DNA of 39,137 nt from Lichenicola sp964249915 (lineage in GTDB: Bacteria > Pseudomonadota > Alphaproteobacteria > Acetobacterales > Acetobacteraceae): positions 1 through 39,137 of the forward strand of contig CAXUEL010000010.1 in NCBI GenBank assembly GCA_964249915.1, read 5' to 3'. Below are positions 11,411 through 21,530 of this stretch, in pieces. Positions within the stretch are counted from its first letter, which is position 1. The number at the start of each line of letters is the position of its first letter. The notes under the pieces were generated by a model. That model did no database searches, was not told the origin of the DNA, and saw nothing but the letters and a program-made list of their open reading frames with translations. The position numbers and the translations under genes were made by a program.

Positions 11411-12181
11411 ATGAGCACGACCATCTCGTCTTCCACGAACCTCCTGTCGGCTGCGGAGGCGGCAGCCAAGAGTGCCAACGCCGCCAACCTGGCGAGCAGC
11501 GCGTCAGGCGCCAGCAGCAGCACGAGCAGCGACGCGCTGTCCTCCCTGACCAGCAACTACAACCAATTCCTGACCCTGCTGACGACGCAGCTGCAGAACC
11601 AGGATCCGACCAGCCCGATGACCTCCGACACCTTCACCAGCGAGCTGGCGCAGTTCGCCGGCGTCGAGCAGCAGATCCAGACCAACACCAACCTGACCCA
11701 GCTGCTGTCGCTGAACCAGGACAACGAGGTCAGCCAAGGCACCTCGCTGGTCGGACGGCAGGCCGTGGCGTCCTCGAGCCAGCTTCCGTTGCAGAACGGC
11801 TCGGCCGAGCTCCAGATCAGCCCCACGAGCGCGGAGACCGTCGGGATCGCCATCACCAACTCTGCCGGCAGCGTCGTCAAGACGCAGACCCTGTCGCTTC
11901 CGGCCGGGACCACGAACTGGACCTGGAACGGCCAGGACGACTCCGGCGATACCTTGTCGGACGGCAGCTACAGCGCAGCCGTGGTGACGCAGGACAGCAG
12001 CGGCAACGCCACCACGGTGCCGTTCAGCGTCGTCGGCACGATCACCGGTGTGTCGAAGGACGCGTCCAACGGCGTGGATGTCGACATGGGAACCAGCACC
12101 ATCGACATGAGCAACGTCACCTCCCTGCTCAGCTCCGGCACGAGCGGCAGCAGCACGGCCAGCGCCTCGACCGCATCCTGA
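11411..12181 (+). CDS. flgD: Flagellar hook capping protein FlgD
   Basis: FlgD is the scaffold cap needed for polymerisation of FlgE and is exported with hook substrates. The 256-residue protein shows the FlgD N-terminal signature NQFLTLLTTQLQNQDPTSPM followed by TFTSELAQFAGVEQQIQTN, then a C-terminal beta domain with NWTWNGQDDSGDTLSDGSY (the FLIG_bact fold). The ATG at 11411 is preceded by a GCAGAGGCAC purine stretch. It shares a transcript with fliK and is followed by a hairpin at 12200-12224. Confidence 0.94.
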   Translation: MSTTISSSTNLLSAAEAAAKSANAANLASSASGASSSTSSDALSSLTSNYNQFLTLLTTQLQNQDPTSPMTSDTFTSELAQFAGVEQQIQTNTNLTQLLSLNQDNEVSQGTSLVGRQAVASSSQLPLQNGSAELQISPTSAETVGIAITNSAGSVVKTQTLSLPAGTTNWTWNGQDDSGDTLSDGSYSAAVVTQDSSGNATTVPFSVVGTITGVSKDASNGVDVDMGTSTIDMSNVTSLLSSGTSGSSTASASTAS

Positions 12182-12199
12182 GCAGCCCGGCCGGATGCT

Positions 12200-12224
12200 C
12201 CGCCCGGCAGAAACTGCCGGGCGG
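12200..12224. promoter_or_regulatory. Perfect 11-bp dyad between flgD and fliF
   Basis: CCGCCCGGCAG, loop AAA, CTGCCGGGCGG. It could be the flgD terminator, but no T-tract follows. Its arm contains the core TGCCGGGCGG seen between flgE and fliK, and it directly abuts a CtrA-like dyad, so an FlbD operator is an alternative reading. Confidence 0.55.
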
Positions 12225-12240
12225 TTAAGGTTCGGGTAAG
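12225..12240 (+). promoter_or_regulatory. CtrA-like dyad upstream of fliF
   Basis: TTAA, seven bases, GTAAG. This has two mismatches to the second half-site of TTAA-N7-TTAAC. It lies about 100 bases ahead of fliF, the position expected for a CtrA-driven early flagellar operon. Confidence 0.35.
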
Positions 12241-12295
12241 GTAGCGGTGGCATCCTGCGCTGGTCGGCAACAGGCCGGCTTCCCGGGATGACGCC

Positions 12296-12340
12296 ATGAT
12301 CTGGAACCTGCCCTTCACCCCGATCGAGACGGCGCCATGA
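12296..12340 (+). CDS. 14-codon mini-ORF overlapping the fliF start
   Basis: ATG at 12296 opens MIWNLPFTPIETAP and its TGA overlaps the fliF ATG in an ATGA arrangement. It could be a leader peptide that couples translation to fliF, or chance. Only a weak GGGA lies upstream. Confidence 0.2.
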   Translation: MIWNLPFTPIETAP

Positions 12341-13986
12341 AGCCCCTGCTGGACGGGCTGAGGGCGCTTGGAACCGCCCGCCTGGCGGCCATGGGCGCAG
12401 TTGCGGTCGGCATCCTGGCCATGCTCGCCGTGCTGGTGTCGCAAGGCGGCGGCCATCCCCAGATGTCGTTGCTTTATGGCGACCTGGACCTGCGCGAGGC
12501 CGGACAGATGGCCGAGCAGCTCGAGAAGGCGCACATCGCGCACGAACTCGGGCCACAGGACGACCGGCTGCTGGTACCGGCGGACCAGGTGGCTGCCGCA
12601 CGCCTGCTGCTGGCCAAGAACGGCCTGCCGTCGGGCGGGTCGGTCGGCTACGAGATCTTCGACCGTGGCGACAACCTCACTGCCACGCAGTTCGAGCAGA
12701 CGATCAACCAGACCCGGGCGCTGGAAGGCGAGCTGTCCCGCTCGATCCGGTTGATCAGCGGCGTCCGCGCGGCGCGGGTGCACCTGGTGCTGCCGCATCG
12801 CGAGCCGTTCGCTTCCGAACAGGTGGCGGCCCAGGCGAGCGTGCTGCTGTCGATGGCCGGTGCCGCCAGGATGGATCCGGAAGGTGTGCAGGCGGTGTTG
12901 AACCTGGTGGCCGCCGCCGTGCCGGGGCTGAAGCCGCAGAACATCGCCATCATCGACAACCGCGGCAACGTGCTGGCTCGTGCCGGCAACCCGGTCGACG
13001 GCGGATCGGTGCAGAGCGTGGACGAGCTGCGCCAGGCGACCGAGCTGCGCCTGGCGCGCGCGGTCGAGGAGATGCTGGAACCTTCGCTGGGCGCGGAACA
13101 CGTGCGCGCCGAGGCGGCGGTGACAATGAACATCGACCAGGTGCGCGAAACCCAGGAAACCTTTGATCCCAACCAGCAGGTCCTGCGCAGCCAGCAGACC
13201 GTGTCCGACAAGAACCGCAGCAGCGACGGCCAGACCAACACCTCGGTGCAGAACAACCTGCCGAACGCCAACGCGGGTCAGGCCAGTTCCGGCAGCCAGG
13301 ATGACCGGCAGGAGGAAACCAACAACTACGAGATCGGCAAGACCGTGCGCACGCTGATCCAGGACCAGCCTCGTCTGGCGCGGATCAGCCTGGCCGTCAT
13401 GGTGGACGGCACGACCGTCGCCAACGCCAGCGGCAAGGCCAGCTGGCAGCCGCGCAGCAAGGACGAGCTGGATCGGATCGCCACCCTGGTGAAGAGCGCG
13501 ATCGGCTTCGACGAGAAGCGCGGTGACACCGTCAGCGTGGTGTCCATGCCGTTTGCCGTGCACGACCTGCCGGACGCGCCGGCACCCACCGGCCTGTTCG
13601 GGCTGCATCTGGACCGGGACGACGTGGTCCATATCGGCCAGAACCTCCTGCTCGGTGTGTTCATGCTGCTGGCGCTGGTGTTCGTCGTCCGGCCGATGGT
13701 CGGCCGCCTGACCGATCCTCCTGCCGCCGCTGCCGCCCTGCCCGGCGCGGCCGTCGCAGCCCTTGAGGCTGGCACCGCCATGCGTCCGGCCCTCGCCGGA
13801 CCTGCCGGCGCCGCATCCAGCAACGTCCCCGCCCTGATCGAGGACGAGAGCATGATCAGCCTGGCGAACATCGACGGACGGCTGCGCGCCGCCTCCATCC
13901 GGCAGATCGTCGATCTGGTCGGCCGCCATCCAGAGGAAAGCCTGACCATCGTCCGCGGATGGCTGGCCAAGGAGACCAGCTCGTGA
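12337..13986 (+). CDS. fliF: Flagellar M-ring protein FliF
   Basis: FliF forms the MS-ring in the inner membrane, the base on which the switch and export gate assemble. The 549-residue protein has an N-terminal membrane helix (about residues 14-34, AAMGAVAVGILAMLAVLV), the YscJ/FliF ring-building domain (LLYGDLDLREAGQMAEQL to the GVRAARVHLVLP motif near residues 140-152), a low-complexity Asn/Ser/Gln loop around 285-325, and a second membrane helix near the C-terminus (GQNLLLGVFMLLALVFVV). The C-terminal tail that binds FliG follows. The first gene of a tightly packed operon, it overlaps fliG by 4 bases. Confidence 0.96.
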   Translation: MKPLLDGLRALGTARLAAMGAVAVGILAMLAVLVSQGGGHPQMSLLYGDLDLREAGQMAEQLEKAHIAHELGPQDDRLLVPADQVAAARLLLAKNGLPSGGSVGYEIFDRGDNLTATQFEQTINQTRALEGELSRSIRLISGVRAARVHLVLPHREPFASEQVAAQASVLLSMAGAARMDPEGVQAVLNLVAAAVPGLKPQNIAIIDNRGNVLARAGNPVDGGSVQSVDELRQATELRLARAVEEMLEPSLGAEHVRAEAAVTMNIDQVRETQETFDPNQQVLRSQQTVSDKNRSSDGQTNTSVQNNLPNANAGQASSGSQDDRQEETNNYEIGKTVRTLIQDQPRLARISLAVMVDGTTVANASGKASWQPRSKDELDRIATLVKSAIGFDEKRGDTVSVVSMPFAVHDLPDAPAPTGLFGLHLDRDDVVHIGQNLLLGVFMLLALVFVVRPMVGRLTDPPAAAAALPGAAVAALEAGTAMRPALAGPAGAASSNVPALIEDESMISLANIDGRLRAASIRQIVDLVGRHPEESLTIVRGWLAKETSS

Positions 13987-14984
13987 GCACCCAGCAGCTT
14001 CCCGGCGCGCAGCGCGCCGCCATCCTGATGCTGGCACTGGGCGAGGAGCAGTGCGCCCAGCTGTTCGCGATGATGCACGAGGAGGAGATCAAGGAGATCT
14101 CGCTCGCGATGTCGCAGCTCGGCAGCGTTTCGGCCGATGTCGTCGAGACGCTGTGTGGCGAGTTCTCCAGCAGCATCAGCTCTGCCGGCATGCTGGTCGG
14201 CAGCTTCGACAGCACCGAGCGGCTGCTGCAGAAGTCGCTGTCGCGGGAGCGGGCTGCCCAGATCATGGAGGAGATCCGTGGTCCGGCCGGTCGCACCATG
14301 TGGGACAAGCTGGGCAACGTGAACGAGGCGGTGCTCGCGAACTACCTGAAGAACGAGTACCCGCAGACCGTCGCCGTGGTGCTCGGCAAGGTCCGGCCCG
14401 GACATGCCGCCCGTGTCCTGAGCCTGCTTCCGGACAGCTTCGCGATGGAAGTCATCATGCGCATGCTGCGGATGGAGAGCGTGCAGAAGGACGTGCTGGA
14501 CAGCGTCGAGAAGACCCTGCGTTCGGAGTTCATGTCCAACCTCGCCCGCTCCACGCGCCGCGACAGCCACGAGCTGATCGCCGAAATCTTCAACAACCTC
14601 GATCGCCAGGTGGAAGGCCGGTTCATGACCGCGCTCGAGGAGCGCAACCGGGACGCGGCGGAGCGGGTCAAGTCGCTCATGTTCACGTTCGACGACCTCG
14701 CCCGGCTGACGCCGGACGCGGTGCAGAAGCTGATGCGCTCGGTCGAGAAGGACAAGCTGCCGATCGCGCTCAAGGGCGCCTCGGAGGAGATCCGCACGCT
14801 GTTCCTGAGCACCTTGTCCGAGCGCGCGGGAAAGCTGCTTCGCGAGGACATCGCGTCGCTGGGACCGGTCCGGCTGCGCGATGTCGACGAGGCCCAGTCC
14901 CAGATCCTCCTGACCGCCAAGGAGCTGGCGACCCAGGGCGAGATCGAGCTGAACGAGCGCCAGGACGAGGAGATGGTGGCCTGA
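13983..14984 (+). CDS. fliG: Flagellar motor switch protein FliG
   Basis: FliG is the rotor protein that contacts the stator and sets torque direction. The 333-residue product has the N-terminal FliF-binding domain (QRAAILMLALGEEQCAQLF), the middle-domain motif EYPQTVAVVLGKV (normally EHPQT), and the C-terminal torque helix with the charged stretch SEEIRTLFLSTLSERAGKLL. I choose the GTG at 13983, which overlaps the fliF stop (GTGA), because it gives the usual FliG N-terminus. An ATG at 13959 would add eight residues inside fliF. fliH follows after 1 base. Confidence 0.95.
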   Translation: MSTQQLPGAQRAAILMLALGEEQCAQLFAMMHEEEIKEISLAMSQLGSVSADVVETLCGEFSSSISSAGMLVGSFDSTERLLQKSLSRERAAQIMEEIRGPAGRTMWDKLGNVNEAVLANYLKNEYPQTVAVVLGKVRPGHAARVLSLLPDSFAMEVIMRMLRMESVQKDVLDSVEKTLRSEFMSNLARSTRRDSHELIAEIFNNLDRQVEGRFMTALEERNRDAAERVKSLMFTFDDLARLTPDAVQKLMRSVEKDKLPIALKGASEEIRTLFLSTLSERAGKLLREDIASLGPVRLRDVDEAQSQILLTAKELATQGEIELNERQDEEMVA

Positions 14985-14985
14985 C

Positions 14986-15651
14986 ATGATGCGCAGCCAT
15001 TCCCTGTCCGGCGTCCTCTACGCGGAGGATTTCGACGCGCCTGAGCCGATGTCGGCACCACCGGCCGCACCGCCGATGCCGGCCGAGCCCGTGGTGATCG
15101 AGCCGACCTTCAGCCTCATCGACCTGCAGCGCGCCACCGAGCGCGCCAGGCAGGAGGAGCGCCTGGCGGCACGGCAACAGGCGGAACAGGACGCGGCCGT
15201 GCTGCGGACCCAGGCGCTGGTCCAGCTCGCCGATGCCGTGGCGCAGTCGCGGTCGGAAGCGACCCGGATCGTTGCCGAGGCCGCCGAAGCCACCGCGCAG
15301 ACCCTTCTCGCCACGGTTGCGGCGCTGCTGCCCGCCGTTTCGGCGGCACACGGCCAAGCCGAGGCGGCGGCACTTCTGCGCCTGCTGCTGCCGGCGATGG
15401 CCAACGAGCCGCGCCTGACGGTGCGCGCGCATCCGGCACTGCTTGCCGGCCTGCGGCAGGAAACAAGGACCCTTCTGGAAGCCGGCAACACCGTTGTAGA
15501 GTGGACCGGCTCCGAAACGATGCTGCCGGGCGACATCGTGGTGCGCTGGCAGGATGGCTCCATGATCAGGGACACGAACACGCTGTGCGCCGAGGTGCAG
15601 GCGCTGCTCGTACCCGAAACGAGAACGAACGCACGCCAGGAGACCGTTTGA
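14986..15651 (+). CDS. fliH: Flagellar export ATPase regulator FliH
   Basis: FliH dimers bind and restrain the export ATPase FliI and tether it to the FliN switch ring. The 221-residue protein has a Pro/Ala-rich N-terminal segment, a long charged helical region rich in Ala, Gln, Glu and Arg (about residues 45-105), and a C-terminal domain with LTVRAHPALLAGL and LPGDIVVRWQDGSMIRD, which resembles the FliH/YscL fold. Identification rests on this pattern plus its place between fliG and fliN, since FliH sequences diverge strongly. It overlaps fliN by one base (TGATG). Confidence 0.8.
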   Translation: MMRSHSLSGVLYAEDFDAPEPMSAPPAAPPMPAEPVVIEPTFSLIDLQRATERARQEERLAARQQAEQDAAVLRTQALVQLADAVAQSRSEATRIVAEAAEATAQTLLATVAALLPAVSAAHGQAEAAALLRLLLPAMANEPRLTVRAHPALLAGLRQETRTLLEAGNTVVEWTGSETMLPGDIVVRWQDGSMIRDTNTLCAEVQALLVPETRTNARQETV

Positions 15652-15974
15652 TGCCGACTGAGATCGATCTGGCCGAGCTCGCAGAGGCTCCGGTCGCCCA
15701 CGAGACCGGAGCGCCGCGCACCGCGCAGGATCTGGAAGCTGTGTACGACATCCCGGTCACGGTCAGCGCGGTGCTGGGCAAGTCCACCATGCAGGTCAGC
15801 CAGCTGCTGAAGCTCGGCCGCGGCGCCGTGGTCGAGCTGGACCGCAAGCTTGGCGAGGCGATCGACATCTACGTCAACAACCGCCTGATCGCGCGTGGCG
15901 AGGTGGTGATGGTGGACGACAACCGGCTGGGCATCACCATGACGGAGATCATCAAGTCCGAGCGCGGATTCTGA
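15651..15974 (+). CDS. fliN: Flagellar motor switch protein FliN
   Basis: FliN forms the lower C-ring and is the docking site for FliH-FliI. The 107-residue protein has an acidic N-terminal lead and a complete SpoA domain: YDIPVTVSAVLGKSTMQVSQ, LLKLGRGAVVELDRKLGEAI, then IYVNNRLIARGEVVMVDDN and RLGITMTEII. Length and sequence are typical. FliM, its usual partner, is not in the window. It lies inside the fliF-flhG operon. Confidence 0.95.
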   Translation: MPTEIDLAELAEAPVAHETGAPRTAQDLEAVYDIPVTVSAVLGKSTMQVSQLLKLGRGAVVELDRKLGEAIDIYVNNRLIARGEVVMVDDNRLGITMTEIIKSERGF

Positions 15975-15976
15975 TC

Positions 15977-17338
<1,362 letters not shown>

Positions 17339-17341
17339 CGC

Positions 17342-19465
17342 ATGAGCGACGCCATCACCACACCCGAGACCGCTAAGGGCGGCTTCGCCATGCCGAAGCT
17401 GAGCCTGCCGGGGGGACGCTGGCGCGGCTACATGCCCGGCACCGATGTCGGCCTGGCGCTGGGGGTGGTGGCCCTGCTGTCGGTGCTGATCCTTCCCCTG
17501 CCGACGATGATACTCGATCTCGGCCTGGCCCTGTCGGTGACCGCCTCCGTGCTGGTGCTGATGGTGGCGTTGTTCCTCAAGCGCCCGCTCGACTTCACCA
17601 GCTTCCCGACCCTGCTCCTGCTGACCACGCTGCTCCGGCTGGCGCTTGAGGTGGCGACCACCCGGCTGATCCTGAGCCACGGCAACGAAGGACCTCTGGC
17701 TGCCGGCCACGTCGTCGCCGCGTTCGGCGGCTTCCTGATGGGCGGCGACGTGGTGATCGGCCTGATCCTGTTCACCATCCTGCTGGTGGTGAACTTCATG
17801 GTCATCACCAAGGGCTCCGGACGCATCGCCGAGGTCGCGGCACGGTTCAGTCTCGACGCCATGCCCGGCAAGCAGATGGCGATCGATGCCGAGCTGTCCG
17901 CCGGCGCCATCACCGACAAGGTGGCCCGCGTGCGCCGTCGCGAGCTTGAGGAGGAAAGCGGCTTCTACGGCGCCATGGACGGTGCGGCGAAGTTCGTGCG
18001 CGGCGACGCGATCGCCTCCCTGCTCATCACCGTGATCAACATCATCGGCGGCCTTGCGATCGGGCTCGGCCGCCACGGCATGGCGTTCGGCGACGCCGCC
18101 GCGACCTTCACCACCCTGACCGTCGGCGACGGCCTGGTGTCGCAGATCCCGGCGCTGCTGGTGTCCACGGCGTCCGGCATCGTCGTGACCAAGGGCGGCA
18201 CCGAAGGGGCTGCCGACGTGGCCCTGGTGCGCCAGCTCGGCGGCAACCCGAAGCCGATGGCGATGGCGGCCGGCGCGGCGGCGGTGCTGGCGCTGATGCC
18301 CGGCCTGCCGGCGCTGCCGTTCCTGGCGCTCGGCGGCCTGGCCGGCGCCGCCGCCTGGATGCGGCACCGGACCCCGGCCCGGACCGAAGCTCAGGACGAG
18401 GCGGCCACGGTGGTCTCCACCACGCCGGCGGAGCCGCCGATCGCCGAGGCGATGCGGATCGACATGATCCGCCTCGAGCTCGGCTACGGCCTGCTGCCCC
18501 TGGCCGGTGGCGACCAGCCGAAGCTGACCGAGCAGATCAAGGCGCTTCGTCGCACGATCGCCAGCGAGATGGGCTTCGTGCTGCCGCCGGTGCGCATCCA
18601 GGACAACATGCAGCTCGGATCGGACGGCTATTCGATCCGGATCAAGGAGATCGAGGCCGGCAAGGGCGAGCTTCGGCCGACCCGGTTCCTGGTGATGGAC
18701 CCGCGCGGCGGGGTGCCGGACCTGCCGGGCGAGAAGACCACCGAGCCGGCCTTCGGCCTGGCTGCGCTGTGGATCGACGCGGCACAGCGCGAGGAGGCGA
18801 TGTTCCGGGGCTGCACCGTGGTCGATCCGGTCAGCGTGCTGACCACGCACCTGACCGAAACGGTGCGCGAAACCATGGCCGAGCTGCTGTCCTATTCCGA
18901 AACGCAGAAGCTGCTCGACGAGCTGCCGCGCGAGCAGCAGAAGCTGGTCGCCGACCTGATCCCGTCGCAGATCTCGATGGGGGCGGTGCAGCGCGTGCTC
19001 CAGGCGCTGCTGTCGGAGCGGATCTCGATCCGCGACCTGCCCACCATCCTGGAAGGCATCCAGGAAGCCTGCGGTTCGGGGATGCGGGCGATCCCCCTGG
19101 TCGTGGCCCATGTCCGGACCAGGCTGGCGCGCCAGATCAGCGACGCGCTGGTGGGTCATGCCGGCTACATCCCGCTGATCCCGCTGTCGCCGCAGTGGGA
19201 GGAAGCGTTCCTGGAAAGCCTGGTCGGCCCGCCGGAGGATCGCCAGCTCGCCATGGCGCCGACCCGGCTGAACGAGTTCATCGGACGGCTGCGCACGGCC
19301 CTCGATGCCGCCGCCGCAACCGGCGAGTCGCCGGTCGTCCTCACCAGCAGCGGCATCCGCGCCCCGGTCCGCGCCATCGTCGAGCGCCTGCGCCCGGCAA
19401 CCCCGGTGCTGGCGCAGTCCGAGATCTTCCCGCGCGCGCGCATCCGCACGATCGGCAACATATGA
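17342..19465 (+). CDS. flhA: Flagellar export gate protein FlhA
   Basis: FlhA is the inner-membrane export gate whose cytoplasmic nonamer receives substrates. The 707-residue product has about eight membrane helices in the first 350 residues, the family region DFTSFPTLLLLTTLLRLALE, the conserved FHIPEP-loop charges (RFSLDAMPGKQMAIDAELSAG), and a soluble C-terminal half with PVRIQDNMQL, LPREQQKLVADLIPSQISMG and VQRVLQALLSERISIRDL. Length is normal. flhB and fliPQR are absent from the window. It starts 3 bases after flbD. Confidence 0.97.
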   Translation: MSDAITTPETAKGGFAMPKLSLPGGRWRGYMPGTDVGLALGVVALLSVLILPLPTMILDLGLALSVTASVLVLMVALFLKRPLDFTSFPTLLLLTTLLRLALEVATTRLILSHGNEGPLAAGHVVAAFGGFLMGGDVVIGLILFTILLVVNFMVITKGSGRIAEVAARFSLDAMPGKQMAIDAELSAGAITDKVARVRRRELEEESGFYGAMDGAAKFVRGDAIASLLITVINIIGGLAIGLGRHGMAFGDAAATFTTLTVGDGLVSQIPALLVSTASGIVVTKGGTEGAADVALVRQLGGNPKPMAMAAGAAAVLALMPGLPALPFLALGGLAGAAAWMRHRTPARTEAQDEAATVVSTTPAEPPIAEAMRIDMIRLELGYGLLPLAGGDQPKLTEQIKALRRTIASEMGFVLPPVRIQDNMQLGSDGYSIRIKEIEAGKGELRPTRFLVMDPRGGVPDLPGEKTTEPAFGLAALWIDAAQREEAMFRGCTVVDPVSVLTTHLTETVRETMAELLSYSETQKLLDELPREQQKLVADLIPSQISMGAVQRVLQALLSERISIRDLPTILEGIQEACGSGMRAIPLVVAHVRTRLARQISDALVGHAGYIPLIPLSPQWEEAFLESLVGPPEDRQLAMAPTRLNEFIGRLRTALDAAAATGESPVVLTSSGIRAPVRAIVERLRPATPVLAQSEIFPRARIRTIGNI

Positions 19466-19507
19466 CCGTTCTGACCCGATCAAGCGTTCCGGACGGAGGA
19501 CGAGCCG

Positions 19508-20602
19508 GTGCGGATTAGGATCTTCCGCGCCGCGACCCTTGCAGAGGCCATGGCGCAGGTACGCGACGAGCTCGGCCTCGACGCGCTGATCCTGGAAACC
19601 GAAACCCGGACCGGGCTGGTCGAGGTGACGGCGGCGCTGGACACGGAGGACGAACCCGAACCGGCAGTCCGGTTCGATCCGCTTCCCGGTCTTGCGCTGC
19701 CGGATCTGCCGGTCGCCCTGCTCCCCGTGCCACAGGCATCGAAGCCGCTGCTCCGGCACAACCTGCCGCCGGTCCTGCTTTCGGCGCTGGGGGATGGACC
19801 GCTGGAAGCCGCGTGCAGCCGGCTGTTCCGGTTCAGCCGGCTGCCGCTCGATGCGGATGGCGCGCCGCTTCTGCTGACCGGTCCGCCCGGCAGCGGCAAG
19901 ACCCTGACCATCGCCAAGCTGGCCACCAGGCTGGTGATGGAGGGGCACCGCCCGCTGGTCGTCACCGCCGACGAGCAGCGCGCCGGCGCCATCGAGCAGC
20001 TCGCTGCCTTCACCCGGCTGCTGGGATTGACTCTGATCGCCGCCGGACGGCCGGAGATGCTTGCCCGCGCGCTCGGCCGACGCGAGCCGCTGTCCCCGGT
20101 GCTGATCGACGCGCCGGGGCTTGACCTGCTGGACCCGGCACAGGACGCGCTGCAAGTCGAACTGATCGCCGCCTCCGGTGCCTGCGTGGCCCTGGTCCTG
20201 CCCGCGGGCCTGGATCCGGCCGAGGCGGAGGAGGTCGCGGACGCGCACGCCCGGCACGGCGTGCAGCTGCTGGTGCCGACACGCCTCGACCGTGCGGCGC
20301 GGCTGGGTGGCGTGCTCGCCGCCTGCCACAGCGGCGGCCTCGCCCTGACCGAGGCCGGCACCGGCACCGACGTGGCAGACGGCCTGTCGCGGCTCACCCC
20401 GGTCACGCTCGCTGCCCGTCTCACCGCGGCGGGTCCGTCGCGCGGGCAAGCCTCCGCTCCGGCGTTCCAGCCGCCGCCATCGCTTCACGAGCAGATCGAG
20501 ACCGGAACCCAGCCTGCCGCGAAGCGGCACGGTGCCCTGTCCCTGCACATCGCAGCCCAGGCAGGCGTCCATCGCCCCTCTTCCAGGAAGACGAACCCAT
20601 GA
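19508..20602 (+). CDS. flhF: Flagellar placement GTPase FlhF, divergent
   Basis: FlhF is an SRP-family GTPase that sets the site and number of polar flagella with FlhG. The 364-residue protein starts MRIRIFRAATLAEAMAQVRDEL, a typical FlhF N-terminus, and has the P-loop GPPGSGKT (125-132). Other GTPase motifs are altered: DTYRxxAxxQL becomes TADEQRAGAIEQL (153-165), DTAG becomes DAPG (201-204), and TKxD becomes TRLD (258-261). The start is a GTG at 19508 behind GGACGGAGGACG. It overlaps flhG by 4 bases. It may bind nucleotide weakly. Confidence 0.82.
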   Translation: MRIRIFRAATLAEAMAQVRDELGLDALILETETRTGLVEVTAALDTEDEPEPAVRFDPLPGLALPDLPVALLPVPQASKPLLRHNLPPVLLSALGDGPLEAACSRLFRFSRLPLDADGAPLLLTGPPGSGKTLTIAKLATRLVMEGHRPLVVTADEQRAGAIEQLAAFTRLLGLTLIAAGRPEMLARALGRREPLSPVLIDAPGLDLLDPAQDALQVELIAASGACVALVLPAGLDPAEAEEVADAHARHGVQLLVPTRLDRAARLGGVLAACHSGGLALTEAGTGTDVADGLSRLTPVTLAARLTAAGPSRGQASAPAFQPPPSLHEQIETGTQPAAKRHGALSLHIAAQAGVHRPSSRKTNP

Positions 20603-21456
20603 CCGCCACGCTGCAGCTGTCGGCATCCGCCTCGATGCATGGCGATGGAACCACCTTTCGAAGCGGGCAGGACGCTCGTCTGGTCGCGATCGGGTCGGGC
20701 AAGGGTGGTGTCGGCAAGACCTGGCTGTCGATCACCCTGGCCCAGGGCCTGGCCGCGCGGGGACGCAAGGTGCTCCTGGTCGACGGAGACCTGGGCCTGG
20801 CCAACGTCGACATCCAGCTCGGGCTCACCCCGCGACACGATCTGGCTGCCGTGCTGTCCGGGCGGCGCAGCCTGTCCGAGGTGATCATCCGCCACGCGAC
20901 ACCGGAGCTGCCCGCCGCCGCGTTCGACATCCTCCCGGGCCGGTCTGGAGCGTCGTCGATGGCAACGCTGGACGTCGAGGTGCTGGATCGGCTGCTGCAG
21001 GCGATCCGGCGGCTCGGCAGCTACGATACGGTCCTGCTTGATCTGGGCGCCGGGATCGACCCGACCATGCGCTTCATGGCCGCGTCCGCCGATACGCTGC
21101 TGGTCGTCTCGACCGACGAGCCGACAGCGCTGGCTGACGCCTATGCGGTGCTGAAGCTCCAGGCACGCGACCGTGCTGCGCGGAGCGGGAGCGGCTCGGG
21201 CCCGGTCGAGGCAAACGCGGACGTGCGCCTGGTCATCAACCAGTCAAGCAGCCTGGCAAGCGGCCGACGTACCTATGACGTGCTGGCCCGGGCCTGCAGC
21301 ACCTTTCTCGGGCACACGCCGAGCCTGGCCGGCATCATCCGCCGCGACGGCCGGGTGGGCGATGCCATCCGGCGGCAGACGACGCTGCTGACGCGTCACC
21401 CGAATACGCCTGCGGCGGAGGATGTCGGGCGCATCGTGGACAACCTTGCCGGCTGA
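20599..21456 (+). CDS. flhG: Flagellar number regulator FlhG (MinD-like ATPase)
   Basis: FlhG (FleN/YlxH) is a MinD/ParA-type ATPase that limits flagellar number and stimulates FlhF. The 285-residue product has the deviant Walker A SGKGGVGKT (33-41), DGDLGLANVDIQLGL, the DLGAGI switch II segment, and STDEPTALADAYAVLK, all standard for FlhG. The catalytic FlhF-activating DQ motif at the N-terminus is not obvious. It overlaps the flhF stop by 4 bases and ends the fliF-led operon, with about 75 bases before the next gene. Confidence 0.9.
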   Translation: MTATLQLSASASMHGDGTTFRSGQDARLVAIGSGKGGVGKTWLSITLAQGLAARGRKVLLVDGDLGLANVDIQLGLTPRHDLAAVLSGRRSLSEVIIRHATPELPAAAFDILPGRSGASSMATLDVEVLDRLLQAIRRLGSYDTVLLDLGAGIDPTMRFMAASADTLLVVSTDEPTALADAYAVLKLQARDRAARSGSGSGPVEANADVRLVINQSSSLASGRRTYDVLARACSTFLGHTPSLAGIIRRDGRVGDAIRRQTTLLTRHPNTPAAEDVGRIVDNLAG

Positions 21457-21530
21457 GACGGCCTCGACTTCCGCCTGCCGCGCCGTCCAGGTCTGGCCGG
21501 TCGCAGCACCATGATGGGGGTGCAACTCGT

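Noticed and set aside
11968..14987. Long minus-strand frames (689 and 553 codons) antisense to fliF and fliG
   Set aside because: Same reason: they cover clear fliF/fliG coding sequence and show shadow-type composition.
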